From CALAEC01 sp050692915 (lineage in GTDB: Bacteria > Actinomycetota > UBA4738 > CALAEC01): 10,420 nucleotides of DNA. Shown piece by piece: positions 1 through 5,660 of the stretch. The translations under genes and the position numbers were made by a program. The stretch is from the NCBI GenBank assembly GCA_050692915.1, contig JBOGVU010000084.1, positions 1 to 10,420 of the forward strand. Reading direction: 5' to 3'. Numbering within the stretch: position 1 is the stretch's first letter; each line of letters starts with the position of its first letter. The notes beneath the pieces were generated by a model, which worked only from the letters and a program-made list of their open reading frames with translations, searched no databases and was not told the origin of the DNA.

Positions 1-221
1 GCTCGTGGACTCATGTCTCACTGGTAGTCCCAGCAGTACACAATCACCGCCCTGTCCATGTCGAGCGAGGCCACGGCCTCCTCCGTCATCTGCTTAAGCG
101 GGATGTTTACGGCCCCGGCGAGGTGTTCTTCCTCGAACTCGGCTTGGGGCAGCACCTCGACGAGCTGGGCGCCCGACTCCAGGAGCGGACGGATCTCGTC
201 GATCTCGATCTCCTGCGGCAT
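1..221 (-). CDS. Rhodanese-like domain protein, interrupted by in-frame TGA, runs off left edge
   Basis: A small single-domain rhodanese (sulfurtransferase fold). The part before the TGA has the usual features: an acidic N-terminus, an EVLPQAEFEEEHLAGA segment and the substrate loop beginning IVYCWDYQ, whose Cys would carry the persulfide. The frame then meets TGA at 20-18. Reading through gives D-M-S-P-R-A up to the edge, which is what I expect after the loop in this family (YC....CD.S.RAA from memory), so the TGA replaces a Cys. It may be a nonsense mutation, a sequencing error or a selenocysteine codon; the window ends too soon to tell. Start choice: AGGAGG directly abuts the ATG at 227-225 (no spacing), whereas the ATG at 221-219 has a 6-base spacing and is preferred. 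It is the last visible gene of the mer operon, 72 bases after the MerF-like gene. Rhodanese identity is fairly sure; intactness is not. Confidence 0.7.
18..20 (-). other. In-frame TGA at a rhodanese loop position normally occupied by Cys
   Basis: The codons on the minus strand read TAC TGC TGG GAC TAC CAG TGA GAC ATG AGT, so the reading is Y-C-W-D-Y-Q-stop-D-M-S. The residues after the stop keep the family pattern, and TGA differs by one base from both Cys codons. Only 17 bases remain before the edge, too few to judge a bacterial SECIS hairpin. Confidence 0.6.
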
Positions 222-261
222 CGCCATCCTCCTCTTCGCTCACACCTCAAGTCTTGCCAAA

Positions 262-273
262 CGGTAGATACCG
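262..273. promoter_or_regulatory. 12-bp perfect palindrome upstream of the rhodanese gene
   Basis: CGGTA-GA-TACCG lies in the 72-base gap between the MerF-like gene and the rhodanese start, about 41 bases before the start. The two-base centre makes an RNA hairpin unlikely, so if functional it would be a DNA operator. No good -35/-10 pair was found around it, and a palindrome this short can occur by chance. Confidence 0.2.
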
Positions 274-293
274 AGTGGGCATCTGCGTGGCGG

Positions 294-560
294 TCACGGT
301 CGCTCCTCGGAACCGGTGAACTCGCCTGCTCGGACTTGCCGGAACGCCTCGCGACGGCGACGGACTACCCGAGCGATCCGCAACCCTGCCCAGACCAGTG
401 CCACGATCCCGAGGAGAGTGAGGGGCCAGTACGTCAGGGCCAGTCCGGCCGCAGCAGAGACAATGCCGGCACCCGCGATGATCGCCGGAAGAAGGGCGCA
501 GCAGGCGATGACCAGGACGATGGCCGCCGTGGTTCCCCAGGGCGTGGAGCCGTCGGTCAG
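294..560 (-). CDS. MerF/MerT-like small mercuric transport protein (88 aa)
   Basis: Two-helix inner-membrane protein. Helix 1 (about residues 11-38) carries a vicinal pair Cys20-Cys21 followed by ALLP, as in the CC-x-x-P helix of MerT and MerF, where the pair takes up Hg(II). Helix 2 (about 43-63) is followed by a basic stop-transfer run (RVVRRRR) and a short cytoplasmic tail. Length and the GTT...CC...P layout fit MerF (about 80 aa, two helices) best, but the second Cys pair found in MerF and MerT is absent. The start is inferred: CTG at 560-558 overlaps the ccdA stop (CTGA) and has AGGAGG seven bases upstream. No ATG or GTG fits; the nearest upstream in-frame GTG would overlap ccdA by roughly 70 bases. 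Translational coupling to ccdA is likely. Family assignment is by motif and topology, not alignment. Confidence 0.65.
   Translation of the reverse strand: MTDGSTPWGTTAAIVLVIACCALLPAIIAGAGIVSAAAGLALTYWPLTLLGIVALVWAGLRIARVVRRRREAFRQVRAGEFTGSEERP
310..326. repeat. 17-bp direct repeat, left copy (possible att site)
   Basis: GAACCGGTGAACTCGCC occurs here and again at 9146-9162 in the same orientation, 8,836 bp apart. This copy lies in the last codons of the MerF-like gene (encoding GEFTGS). A chance 17-base match in 10 kb is unlikely, though GC bias raises the odds. The other copy lies about 240 bp upstream of a tyrosine recombinase remnant, so the pair could mark the ends of an integrated element. 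Confidence 0.45.
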
Positions 561-1414
561 GTCCTTACCTCCTCCTTCCGCGAAGCGGGCTGGCCCTGCG
601 GAGCCAGGGGCTCGCGGGCGGGAGCCGTCCGCCACAAAGCCGCGGTGGCCACGCCGGCCGCGACCAGCAGCAGCGCGCCGACGAGGCCGGGGTGGTCGTA
701 GGCGGGGGCGAGCCAGTCGAGCCCCGAACCGATGCGCCCGAGGCGAAGCTCCCGCACCACGAGGAAGACGCCGGCCGCCACGAGGAGGGCCCCCGAGAGC
801 TGCTGCACCAGTGGCACCGCCCGGCGAAGCCACCGCGCCACCACCCCTCGGAACAGCGCCGCTCCGACGGCCACGCCCGTCACCACCGAGCCCATCCCCA
901 GCGTGAAGGCCCCGAATACGGCCAGCCCCTCGCCGAAGCTGGCGGCCGAGAATGCGGAGCCCACCACTAGGAGGAACACCGGCAGGGTGCACGCCAGGGA
1001 GGCGAGTGCGTAGGCAACGCCGTACCCCCCGGCGCCGAGTAGGCCGCGCACGCTTCCGGCCCGGACATCGAGCCCGATCGGGATCGGCAGGCTCCTCCCG
1101 GCGGCCAGCCACGTGCCCAGCGCCACGAGGAGGACGCCGACGGCGATCACGACCACCGCGGCCCGGGACAGAAGCGCGCTCCCGAGGGCGGATACGAGTA
1201 CCCCGAACCCCACGAACACCAGAGCAAACCCGGCGGTCACCGCCCCGCCCACCGCCAGGGCCTCCACCAGGCGCCGCCCCGCCCTCCGGGGAAGTACATC
1301 GCCATCCGCTCCCAGGTAGAAGCCGACGAAGGCGGGGAGCATGGCGAACCCGCACGGGTTCACGCTGGCCAGCGCTCCTGCCGCGAAGGCGAAGGCCAGT
1401 GGGACGGCGTTCAC
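557..1414 (-). CDS. ccdA: CcdA/DsbD-type transmembrane thiol-disulfide transporter (285 aa)
   Basis: Polytopic membrane protein of the CcdA/DsbD-beta family, which passes electrons from cytoplasmic thioredoxin across the membrane to an outward-facing thioredoxin-like partner. About seven hydrophobic helices are visible. The two family cysteines are present: Cys21 in the first helix (SVNPCGFAMLP) and Cys142 in the fourth (LACTLPVF). The seventh helix (about 243-260) and a short polar tail extend beyond the usual six-helix core. Start: GTG at 1414-1412 overlaps the stop of the thioredoxin gene by four bases (GTGA), implying coupled translation and a functional pair. Cytochrome c maturation is the classical role of CcdA, but no cytochrome gene is near. 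Its place between merA, the thioredoxin and a Cys-pair mercury transporter suggests a role in mercury thiol handling (inference). Confidence 0.85.
   Translation of the reverse strand: MNAVPLAFAFAAGALASVNPCGFAMLPAFVGFYLGADGDVLPRRAGRRLVEALAVGGAVTAGFALVFVGFGVLVSALGSALLSRAAVVVIAVGVLLVALGTWLAAGRSLPIPIGLDVRAGSVRGLLGAGGYGVAYALASLACTLPVFLLVVGSAFSAASFGEGLAVFGAFTLGMGSVVTGVAVGAALFRGVVARWLRRAVPLVQQLSGALLVAAGVFLVVRELRLGRIGSGLDWLAPAYDHPGLVGALLLVAAGVATAALWRTAPAREPLAPQGQPASRKEEVRT
568..573 (-). promoter_or_regulatory. Shine-Dalgarno that decides a CTG start
   Basis: AGGAGG sits seven bases before the CTG at 560-558 and lies inside the last codons of ccdA. With the CTGA stop/start overlap, it is the only well-placed initiation signal for the MerF-like gene. 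Confidence 0.55.
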
Positions 1415-2052
1415 AACAGCGCTCTGTCCAGGCCCGCGCGCAGATGCTCCTCGGGGCTGATGTAGGAGTCCCGGTACACGATCAGGCCGGCTCCGTCGAT
1501 GATCACCGTCGTGTCGAGCGCCAGCACCTCGTAGGCCCGGGCCACCCGGCCCGTGCGGTCGTGGGCGAAGGGGTACCCGGGGCTCCCGGCGGCCTCTGCG
1601 AAGGCTCGGATCTGCCCGGGCGTATCGGCGGGATCCACGCTCACCGCGAGGATCCGGACCTGCCCCCCGAGATCCTCTTGGATCGCCCCCAGGGCCTGTG
1701 CCTCGGGGATGCACGTGGTGCACCAGCCGGCCATGAAGAACAGCAGGACCGGGCGGCCGCGCTCTCCGCTCAGGGAGAACGTTTCGCCCTCGAGCGTGGT
1801 GACGTCGAAATCCGGGGCCGGCTCGGGCGGGTCCACGAAGTTCTTCTCGATCCCCGGAACGGACGCCGGGCGGGGGATTCGCACCGTCCCTCCGCCTGGA
1901 AGGGAGACGCTTCGGCTGGGCTCGGGGCCGGAGCGCAGGGCGAGGTACAGCCCGGCCCCGGCTCCTCCCGCCGCCAGCGCGCCAGCCAATGCCACGGCCC
2001 ACGCGCTGTGGCGGGCACGTGCGCGGGCTCGTTCATGCCGGGCCCGCCCCAT
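1411..2052 (-). CDS. Membrane-anchored TlpA/ResA-like thioredoxin, Asp at cis-Pro position (213 aa)
   Basis: Thioredoxin-fold protein facing outward. A basic start is followed by a hydrophobic segment (about 18-39, signal anchor), a linker, and a TlpA/AhpC-type domain from about residue 75 (PAPDFDVTTLEGE) with the redox motif WCTTC (Cys111, Cys114). The strand opposite the active site normally carries a cis-Pro (P-T-T-x-x-I-D); here it reads L-D-T-T-V-I-I-D, so Asp180 takes the proline's place. In other thioredoxins, loss of cis-Pro lets the CxxC thiols bind metal. The likely electron donor is the CcdA encoded by the next gene (GTGA overlap). Start: ATG at 2052 shares its A with the TGA of a possible 20-codon leader; an in-frame TTG at 2055 is the alternative. 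The Shine-Dalgarno is weak (GGGGG). Confidence 0.8.
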   Translation of the reverse strand: MGRARHERARARARHSAWAVALAGALAAGGAGAGLYLALRSGPEPSRSVSLPGGGTVRIPRPASVPGIEKNFVDPPEPAPDFDVTTLEGETFSLSGERGRPVLLFFMAGWCTTCIPEAQALGAIQEDLGGQVRILAVSVDPADTPGQIRAFAEAAGSPGYPFAHDRTGRVARAYEVLALDTTVIIDGAGLIVYRDSYISPEEHLRAGLDRALL

Positions 2053-2114
2053 CAAGGGGCCCCCGTTGCCTGGCGGACCCGGCGGGCCGGCGCGCTCGGT
2101 TCGGCCATGGCCAT
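2052..2114 (-). CDS. Possible 20-codon leader between merA and the thioredoxin gene
   Basis: In the 70-base gap after merA a short frame opens with ATG at 2114 (second ATG at 2108) behind an AGGGG about six bases upstream. It ends with TGA sharing one base with the thioredoxin ATG (TGATG). The peptide is basic and Ala/Pro/Arg-rich, with no recognisable domain. It could serve to hand ribosomes to the thioredoxin gene, whose own Shine-Dalgarno is weak. It may equally be chance in GC-rich DNA. Confidence 0.2.
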   Translation of the reverse strand: MAMAEPSAPARRVRQATGAP

Positions 2115-2122
2115 CGATGCCC

Positions 2123-3760
2123 CTACGCCGCGCAGCAGGAGAGCATCTCGATGTCGGAGGTGAACGACTGCGCGGTGAGCTTCAGCCCCTCCGCCATGGT
2201 GAGGTAGGGGGCCCACGTGTCGGCCAGGTCCTGCACGCGGAGCCCGAACTTCACTGCGTACACGGCGCCGATGATCACGTCGCCTGCGCCCGGTCCTACG
2301 ATGTGCACGCCCAGGATCCGTCCGCTGCCCTGCTCCGCGACGATCTTGAACGCCCCCCTGGTGTCCTTGTTGACCAGCGGACGGGGGATGTCCTTCAGCT
2401 CCACCACTCGGCACTCGCACCGGTACCCCTGCCGGTTCGCCTCCTCATCGGTGAGGCCCACCGCGGCGATCTGCGGCTGGGTGAACGTCACCCGGGGCAT
2501 CGCCGTGTAGTCGACCTTGCGGTGCCCGTCGTTGACAGCGTTCTCCGCGGCGATCGTGCCATGGGCGGCGGCAACGTAGACGAACTGCGGCGCCTCGGTC
2601 ACGTCGCCTCCGGCGAATACTCGGGGGTTGGTGGTCCTGAGCTCGTCGTCCACCTTGACGGCGCCTCGTTCGGTGAGCTCGATCCCGGCCACGTCGAGGC
2701 CGAGGCCCTCCGTGTAGGGCCTCCGGCCCGTGGCGACCAGCACCTCATCCGCCTCGAACCGGCGCCCGTCGTCCAGGTGGACCACGCGGCTCTCGCCGCC
2801 TCCCTCGACGCGGGTGATGTTCGCCGAGGTGACGATCTCGATCCCCTCGTTGTCCAGAACCAGGGAGATCCATTCAGAGACCTCGGGCTCCTCTAGGGGC
2901 GCCAGCCGGTCCAGCGCCTCCACGATGGTCACTCGGGTCCCCAGCCGGGAGAACAGCTGCCCCATCTCCAGGCCGATGTAGTTGCCACCGATCACCACAA
3001 TGGTCTCGGGGAGATCCTTCAGCTCGAGCGCAGTGGTGGAGGTGAGGTACCCGGACTCCTCGAGCCCCGGGATCGGGGGGGCCCAGGGCCTCGCCCCGGT
3101 GGCCACCAGGTAGTGCCCCGCCCGGATCTCACGCCCGTCCACGGCCACCGAATCCGGGCCCGTGAACCGGGCGTCGCCGCGGATGATCTCAAAGCCGTAC
3201 TTCTCCGCCAGGTCCTCGTACTTCCACCCACGGAGGTAGCTCACGACCTCGTCCTTCATGCCCATGGCAGCGGGGAGGTCCACGCCGTCCTGCGAGGTGG
3301 CGATGCCGGGGAACTGGTGGTGCCCCGCGGTGTGATAGGCCTCCGCGGCCGCCAGCAGGTTCTTGGAGGGGACGCACCCCGTGTTGACGCACGTCCCGCC
3401 GATGGTGCCGCCCTCGACGATCCCCACGCGGGCCCCGAGATTGGTGGCGCGGATCGCCGCCGCGAAAGCCGCCCCGCCGGCCCCGATGGCCAGCAGGTCG
3501 TAGTCGGTCCTCTTCCCTTCGGAGCGGGCGGTTCGGTTCGCGGCGACCTCCTGGGCCTCCACTCCCTTCGGCCTGTATCCCACCCCCCGCACCGCGTCCG
3601 ACAGCCGCTCGAGATCCCCTTCCTCCGCGGAGAACCTCGCCTCACCCTTGCGCCAATGCGCGGACACATCAGTCGCGCCCGCGCCGGCCAGCGCGCCGGC
3701 CACATGGCGGTCGCAGGAGTCGCAGGTCATCCCGTCCACATCCATCCGGTATCGCGTCAT
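2123..3760 (-). CDS. merA: Mercuric reductase MerA with N-terminal HMA domain (545 aa)
   Basis: Cytoplasmic flavoprotein reducing Hg(II) to volatile Hg(0) with NADPH. Domains in order: a heavy-metal-associated domain (about 1-66) with GMTCDSC (Cys13, Cys16); a linker; the FAD site AIGAGGAAFAAA (about 91-102); the redox disulfide GGTCVNTGCVPSK (Cys124, Cys129); the pyridine-nucleotide site VVIGGNYIGLE (255-265), whose Tyr261 I align with a Hg-coordinating Tyr of Bacillus MerA; a second FAD motif VFAGGD; and the dimerisation domain with WAPYLTMAEGLKL (Tyr519). It ends SCCAA, giving the Cys542-Cys543 pair that hands Hg(II) to the partner subunit's active site; this separates MerA from ordinary lipoamide dehydrogenases. 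Start: ATG at 3760 overlaps the merB stop (ATGA) and has GGAGG six bases upstream. An upstream extension of the frame is antisense noise over merB. An extra Cys-Glu-Cys (448-450) is unusual. Confidence 0.97.
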   Translation of the reverse strand: MTRYRMDVDGMTCDSCDRHVAGALAGAGATDVSAHWRKGEARFSAEEGDLERLSDAVRGVGYRPKGVEAQEVAANRTARSEGKRTDYDLLAIGAGGAAFAAAIRATNLGARVGIVEGGTIGGTCVNTGCVPSKNLLAAAEAYHTAGHHQFPGIATSQDGVDLPAAMGMKDEVVSYLRGWKYEDLAEKYGFEIIRGDARFTGPDSVAVDGREIRAGHYLVATGARPWAPPIPGLEESGYLTSTTALELKDLPETIVVIGGNYIGLEMGQLFSRLGTRVTIVEALDRLAPLEEPEVSEWISLVLDNEGIEIVTSANITRVEGGGESRVVHLDDGRRFEADEVLVATGRRPYTEGLGLDVAGIELTERGAVKVDDELRTTNPRVFAGGDVTEAPQFVYVAAAHGTIAAENAVNDGHRKVDYTAMPRVTFTQPQIAAVGLTDEEANRQGYRCECRVVELKDIPRPLVNKDTRGAFKIVAEQGSGRILGVHIVGPGAGDVIIGAVYAVKFGLRVQDLADTWAPYLTMAEGLKLTAQSFTSDIEMLSCCAA

Positions 3761-4401
3761 GCCAGACCTCCCCACCATCGCCAGCCAAGCTCTTCCGTCT
3801 CCTCCACGGTGAGGACGACGCCCGCGGGGTGTCCCGCCCGGCGCCGCCACTCCTCGAGGTGAGCCTCGCTGCAGAACAGGTTCATCTCCGGACACAGCTC
3901 GTCCACGACGCTCGTGCAGCAGTCGAGCGTCGGGAGCCACGCACGCAGCTCGTCGCGATCGGCAGCCTGGCCCTCGCGGAACGCGACCTCGATCGGCTGG
4001 CCGCAGGTCGGGCACGCCGTATGGGCCACGGCATCGGCGCCGAGAGCGGCCGGGATCCCGATGGCGTCGATGGCGCACCAGGTGTGGAACTCCATCTCCC
4101 CGAGGCGTAGCCGGTGGCGAGCGGGAACGAGGCTCAGCCCCGCCGTTCCAACGACCCGGTTCTCCCCGTCCACGACGGCCTCGCCCCTCCCGACCAGGGA
4201 CCGCAGCGCGTCCTCAACAACGTCGGGCGCGATGACTGTCACTCGCGCAAGCTCGGAGGCATCGGGGGCCTCGCCGTCCAGGATCGATCGGAACGCGGCG
4301 CGGCGCACTTCCGCTTCCTCTTCGGTGAGTCCGACTGTGCCGGGATCTGTCAGTCGCGCATCGTCGATGCGGGCGCTGACGAGGCGTTCACCGTGCTCCA
4401 T
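3757..4401 (-). CDS. merB: Organomercurial lyase MerB (214 aa)
   Basis: Cytoplasmic alkylmercury lyase that protonates the C-Hg bond of methyl- or phenylmercury and passes Hg(II) to MerA. After a winged-helix-like N-terminal part (about 25-85), the catalytic core shows TWCAID, giving Cys109 and Asp112 in the spacing of Cys96 and Asp99 of plasmid R388 MerB. NLFCSEAHLEEW gives Cys177, matching the second catalytic Cys159. Additional cysteines (130, 133, 161, 162, 170) are more numerous than in the R388 enzyme and may bind metal. Length is typical. GGAGG lies seven bases before the ATG. The gene is 21 bases after the arsR-type gene and overlaps merA by four bases, so lyase and reductase are translationally coupled. 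Placing merB before merA is a less usual order. Confidence 0.93.
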   Translation of the reverse strand: MEHGERLVSARIDDARLTDPGTVGLTEEEAEVRRAAFRSILDGEAPDASELARVTVIAPDVVEDALRSLVGRGEAVVDGENRVVGTAGLSLVPARHRLRLGEMEFHTWCAIDAIGIPAALGADAVAHTACPTCGQPIEVAFREGQAADRDELRAWLPTLDCCTSVVDELCPEMNLFCSEAHLEEWRRRAGHPAGVVLTVEETEELGWRWWGGLA

Positions 4402-4422
4402 GACGCTTCCTCCCCCCCTGGC

Positions 4423-4779
4423 TCAGATCCAGTCCGGGCCGATCCGCCGGCAGCTGGCCAGGTGGTCGCAGTGCTCGGCAGCGAGCTCCCCGGCGTCCTT
4501 CAGGAATCCGCGAATTCGGGGGTCGGTGACCCGGTAGACCACGTTGCGACCTCGCCGCTCCGACTCCGCGACGCGGCACCACTTCAGACACGCCAGGTGG
4601 TTCGAAACCCGGCTCTGGGGGGCGCCGACGAGCTGGACCAGCTCGGAGACGGTTCGCTCCCGCTCCAGCAGAGCCTCGAGGATCCGCAGCCGGGTCGGGT
4701 CGCCCAGGACCCGGAAATACCTGGACAGGGCCTCGGTCTCGCCGGCCTTCCGGACCGGTGCTGTCATCGCCTTCGGCAT
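4423..4779 (-). CDS. ArsR/SmtB-family metal sensor, CmtR-like (118 aa), likely mer repressor
   Basis: Winged-helix repressor that leaves DNA when it binds metal. The HTH spans about residues 22-80 (LGDPTRLRILEALL, then SRVSNHLACLKWCRV). The recognition region contains Cys64-L-K-W-Cys68, the same C-x-x-x-C spacing as the Cys57/Cys61 pair of mycobacterial CmtR (Cd/Pb sensor). The C-terminal tail gives Cys104 and Cys110, able to complete a thiolate site. Actinobacteria such as Streptomyces use ArsR-family regulators for mer operons, so this first-gene position fits a Hg(II) (or Cd/Pb) sensor controlling its own operon. The palindrome at 4815-4832, 36 bases upstream, is the likely operator. Start: ATG 4779 with GGGAGG nearby; a second Met at residue 5 is possible. 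Confidence 0.92.
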   Translation of the reverse strand: MPKAMTAPVRKAGETEALSRYFRVLGDPTRLRILEALLERERTVSELVQLVGAPQSRVSNHLACLKWCRVAESERRGRNVVYRVTDPRIRGFLKDAGELAAEHCDHLASCRRIGPDWI

Positions 4780-4814
4780 GGTCCCCTCCCGTCGATTCGG
4801 ATCTCAGGGAACCA

Positions 4815-4832
4815 TATCAGGTTTTCCTGATA
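4815..4832. promoter_or_regulatory. Perfect inverted repeat, candidate operator of the ArsR-type mer regulator
   Basis: TATCAGG-TTTT-CCTGATA is a perfect 7-4-7 dyad, AT-rich in otherwise GC-rich DNA, placed 36 bases before the regulator's start. On the minus strand a TAGTAT (4835-4830) and a TATGGT (4816-4811) overlap its edges and could serve as -10 elements, though neither has a good -35. A further CTCAGG half-site lies at 4803-4808. The location fits ArsR-family autoregulation. Confidence 0.6.
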
Positions 4833-4874
4833 CTAGGCCTGGGCAGCATGATCGTGGGGTAAGGAGGCGAACCG

Positions 4875-5111
4875 ATGCGAGGACGATGGGTCGTTGATGG
4901 GATCCAGGCCCACGAGTTGACGGCGGACCCGCACAGGGCGGGTCAAATCCGGTGGGGGGCTCGTCCCTTCCGTGACCTGGTCGATGTGGCGGCCAGGCCG
5001 GCCACCATGAGGTCCAGCCCTTCCTCGAAGCAGCGGTCGGCGTCGCACTCGGCGATCACGGCCACCGCCGCCGAGGCCAGCTCGGGCGGGGTCCCGGACG
5101 GCAGGGCCTGA
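4875..5111 (+). CDS. Doubtful 78-aa ORF with strong ribosome-binding site, antisense to tetR end
   Basis: AAGGAGG lies seven bases before an ATG at 4875, pointing away from the mer operator. The first 22 codons or so lie in the gap between the mer promoter and the end of the TetR gene; the rest is antisense to tetR and looks like low-information shadow sequence. No domain is recognised. It may be the remaining start of a gene once transcribed divergently from mer and cut off when the tetR unit arrived, or simply chance. Confidence 0.2.
   Translation: MRGRWVVDGIQAHELTADPHRAGQIRWGARPFRDLVDVAARPATMRSSPSSKQRSASHSAITATAAEASSGGVPDGRA
4926..4944 (-). terminator. Stem-loop at the end of tetR, weak terminator candidate
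   Basis: A 7-bp perfect stem (GACCCGC / GCGGGTC) with a 5-base loop overlaps the tetR stop codon. No T-run follows on the minus strand, so it is not a canonical intrinsic terminator. It could slow transcription heading from tetR towards the mer promoter. Confidence 0.3.
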
Positions 5112-5644
5112 CCCAGGTAGAGGAGCAGCTCCCGATCGGACATGGCCGCAGTCTGACCCGGCTCGCACTGGACACCGAGCATGGAGCGCTCGGCGTGGCC
5201 GTAGCCAGCGGCGTATGAGAGCACCGGGCGCAGGATGGCGGCGGGCTCGCGGACCCCTCCGGCTTCGAGGACGTCGAGGTAGGCCCTGAACAGCTCCAGC
5301 TCCGAGCGTGGCAACCTGGCGCACCGGAGGATCAGGGGGGCCGCCTCGGGGTGACGGCGGAACAGGTCCCGCAAGGACCGGGCCAGCCCCCGCAGCGCCT
5401 CCGCCGGATCCCCGGAGTCGTCGGGGAGGGCCACCTCTTCCCACAGCAGCTCGGCGATGCCGTCGAGGAGGCGGTCCTTGCTCTCCACGTGGTGGTGGAC
5501 GGTCATAGGGTCCACGCCGAGCTCGGTACCCAGACGCCGCATGGTCAGCGCCTCTATGCCCTCCCGGTCGGCGAGCCCGAGCGCAGCCTCGAGCACCCGA
5601 CGGCGATCGAGCCGGGCGCGAGCGGCGGTGTCGGTGGCGGTCAT
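4943..5644 (-). CDS. TetR-family transcriptional regulator (233 aa)
   Basis: One-component repressor with an N-terminal DNA-binding domain (about 12-58: RRRVLEAALGLADREGIEAL, then the recognition helix region TELGVDPMTVHHHVESKDRLL) and an all-helical ligand-binding part resembling the C-terminal domain of tetracycline-type TetR proteins. Its ligand cannot be read from sequence. It is divergent from the ABC efflux operon, with 86 bases between starts, the usual layout for a regulator that represses an exporter and is released by the exported compound. The dyad at 5695-5707, just downstream of the efflux promoter's -10, is the likely operator. GGAGAAGGAA lies just before the ATG. Family certain; target inferred. 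Confidence 0.93.
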   Translation of the reverse strand: MTATDTAARARLDRRRVLEAALGLADREGIEALTMRRLGTELGVDPMTVHHHVESKDRLLDGIAELLWEEVALPDDSGDPAEALRGLARSLRDLFRRHPEAAPLILRCARLPRSELELFRAYLDVLEAGGVREPAAILRPVLSYAAGYGHAERSMLGVQCEPGQTAAMSDRELLLYLGQALPSGTPPELASAAVAVIAECDADRCFEEGLDLMVAGLAATSTRSRKGRAPHRI

Positions 5645-5660
5645 TTCCTTCTCCTTCGGG

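Noticed and set aside
557..2002. One long minus-strand frame apparently fusing a thioredoxin-gene shadow to CcdA (481 aa)
   Set aside because: Only the part after the GTG at 1414 looks like protein; the upstream part is an out-of-frame reading of the thioredoxin gene, and the GTGA overlap gives a clean start.
952..2163. Long plus-strand open frames across the mer operon (also 1553-2896 and 3113-3862)
   Set aside because: They are antisense shadows in GC-rich DNA: arginine- and proline-heavy, without domains or ribosome-binding sites, opposite well-supported minus-strand genes.
2123..4078. MerA extended to a 651-residue protein
   Set aside because: The extra 106 residues are an out-of-frame reading of merB. 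The ATG at 3760 has a Shine-Dalgarno, the ATGA overlap and the natural HMA N-terminus.
4597..4612. tRNA T-arm-like string GGTTCGAAACCC on the plus strand
   Set aside because: It lies inside the ArsR gene over the recognition-helix codons, and no acceptor, D or anticodon stems surround it.
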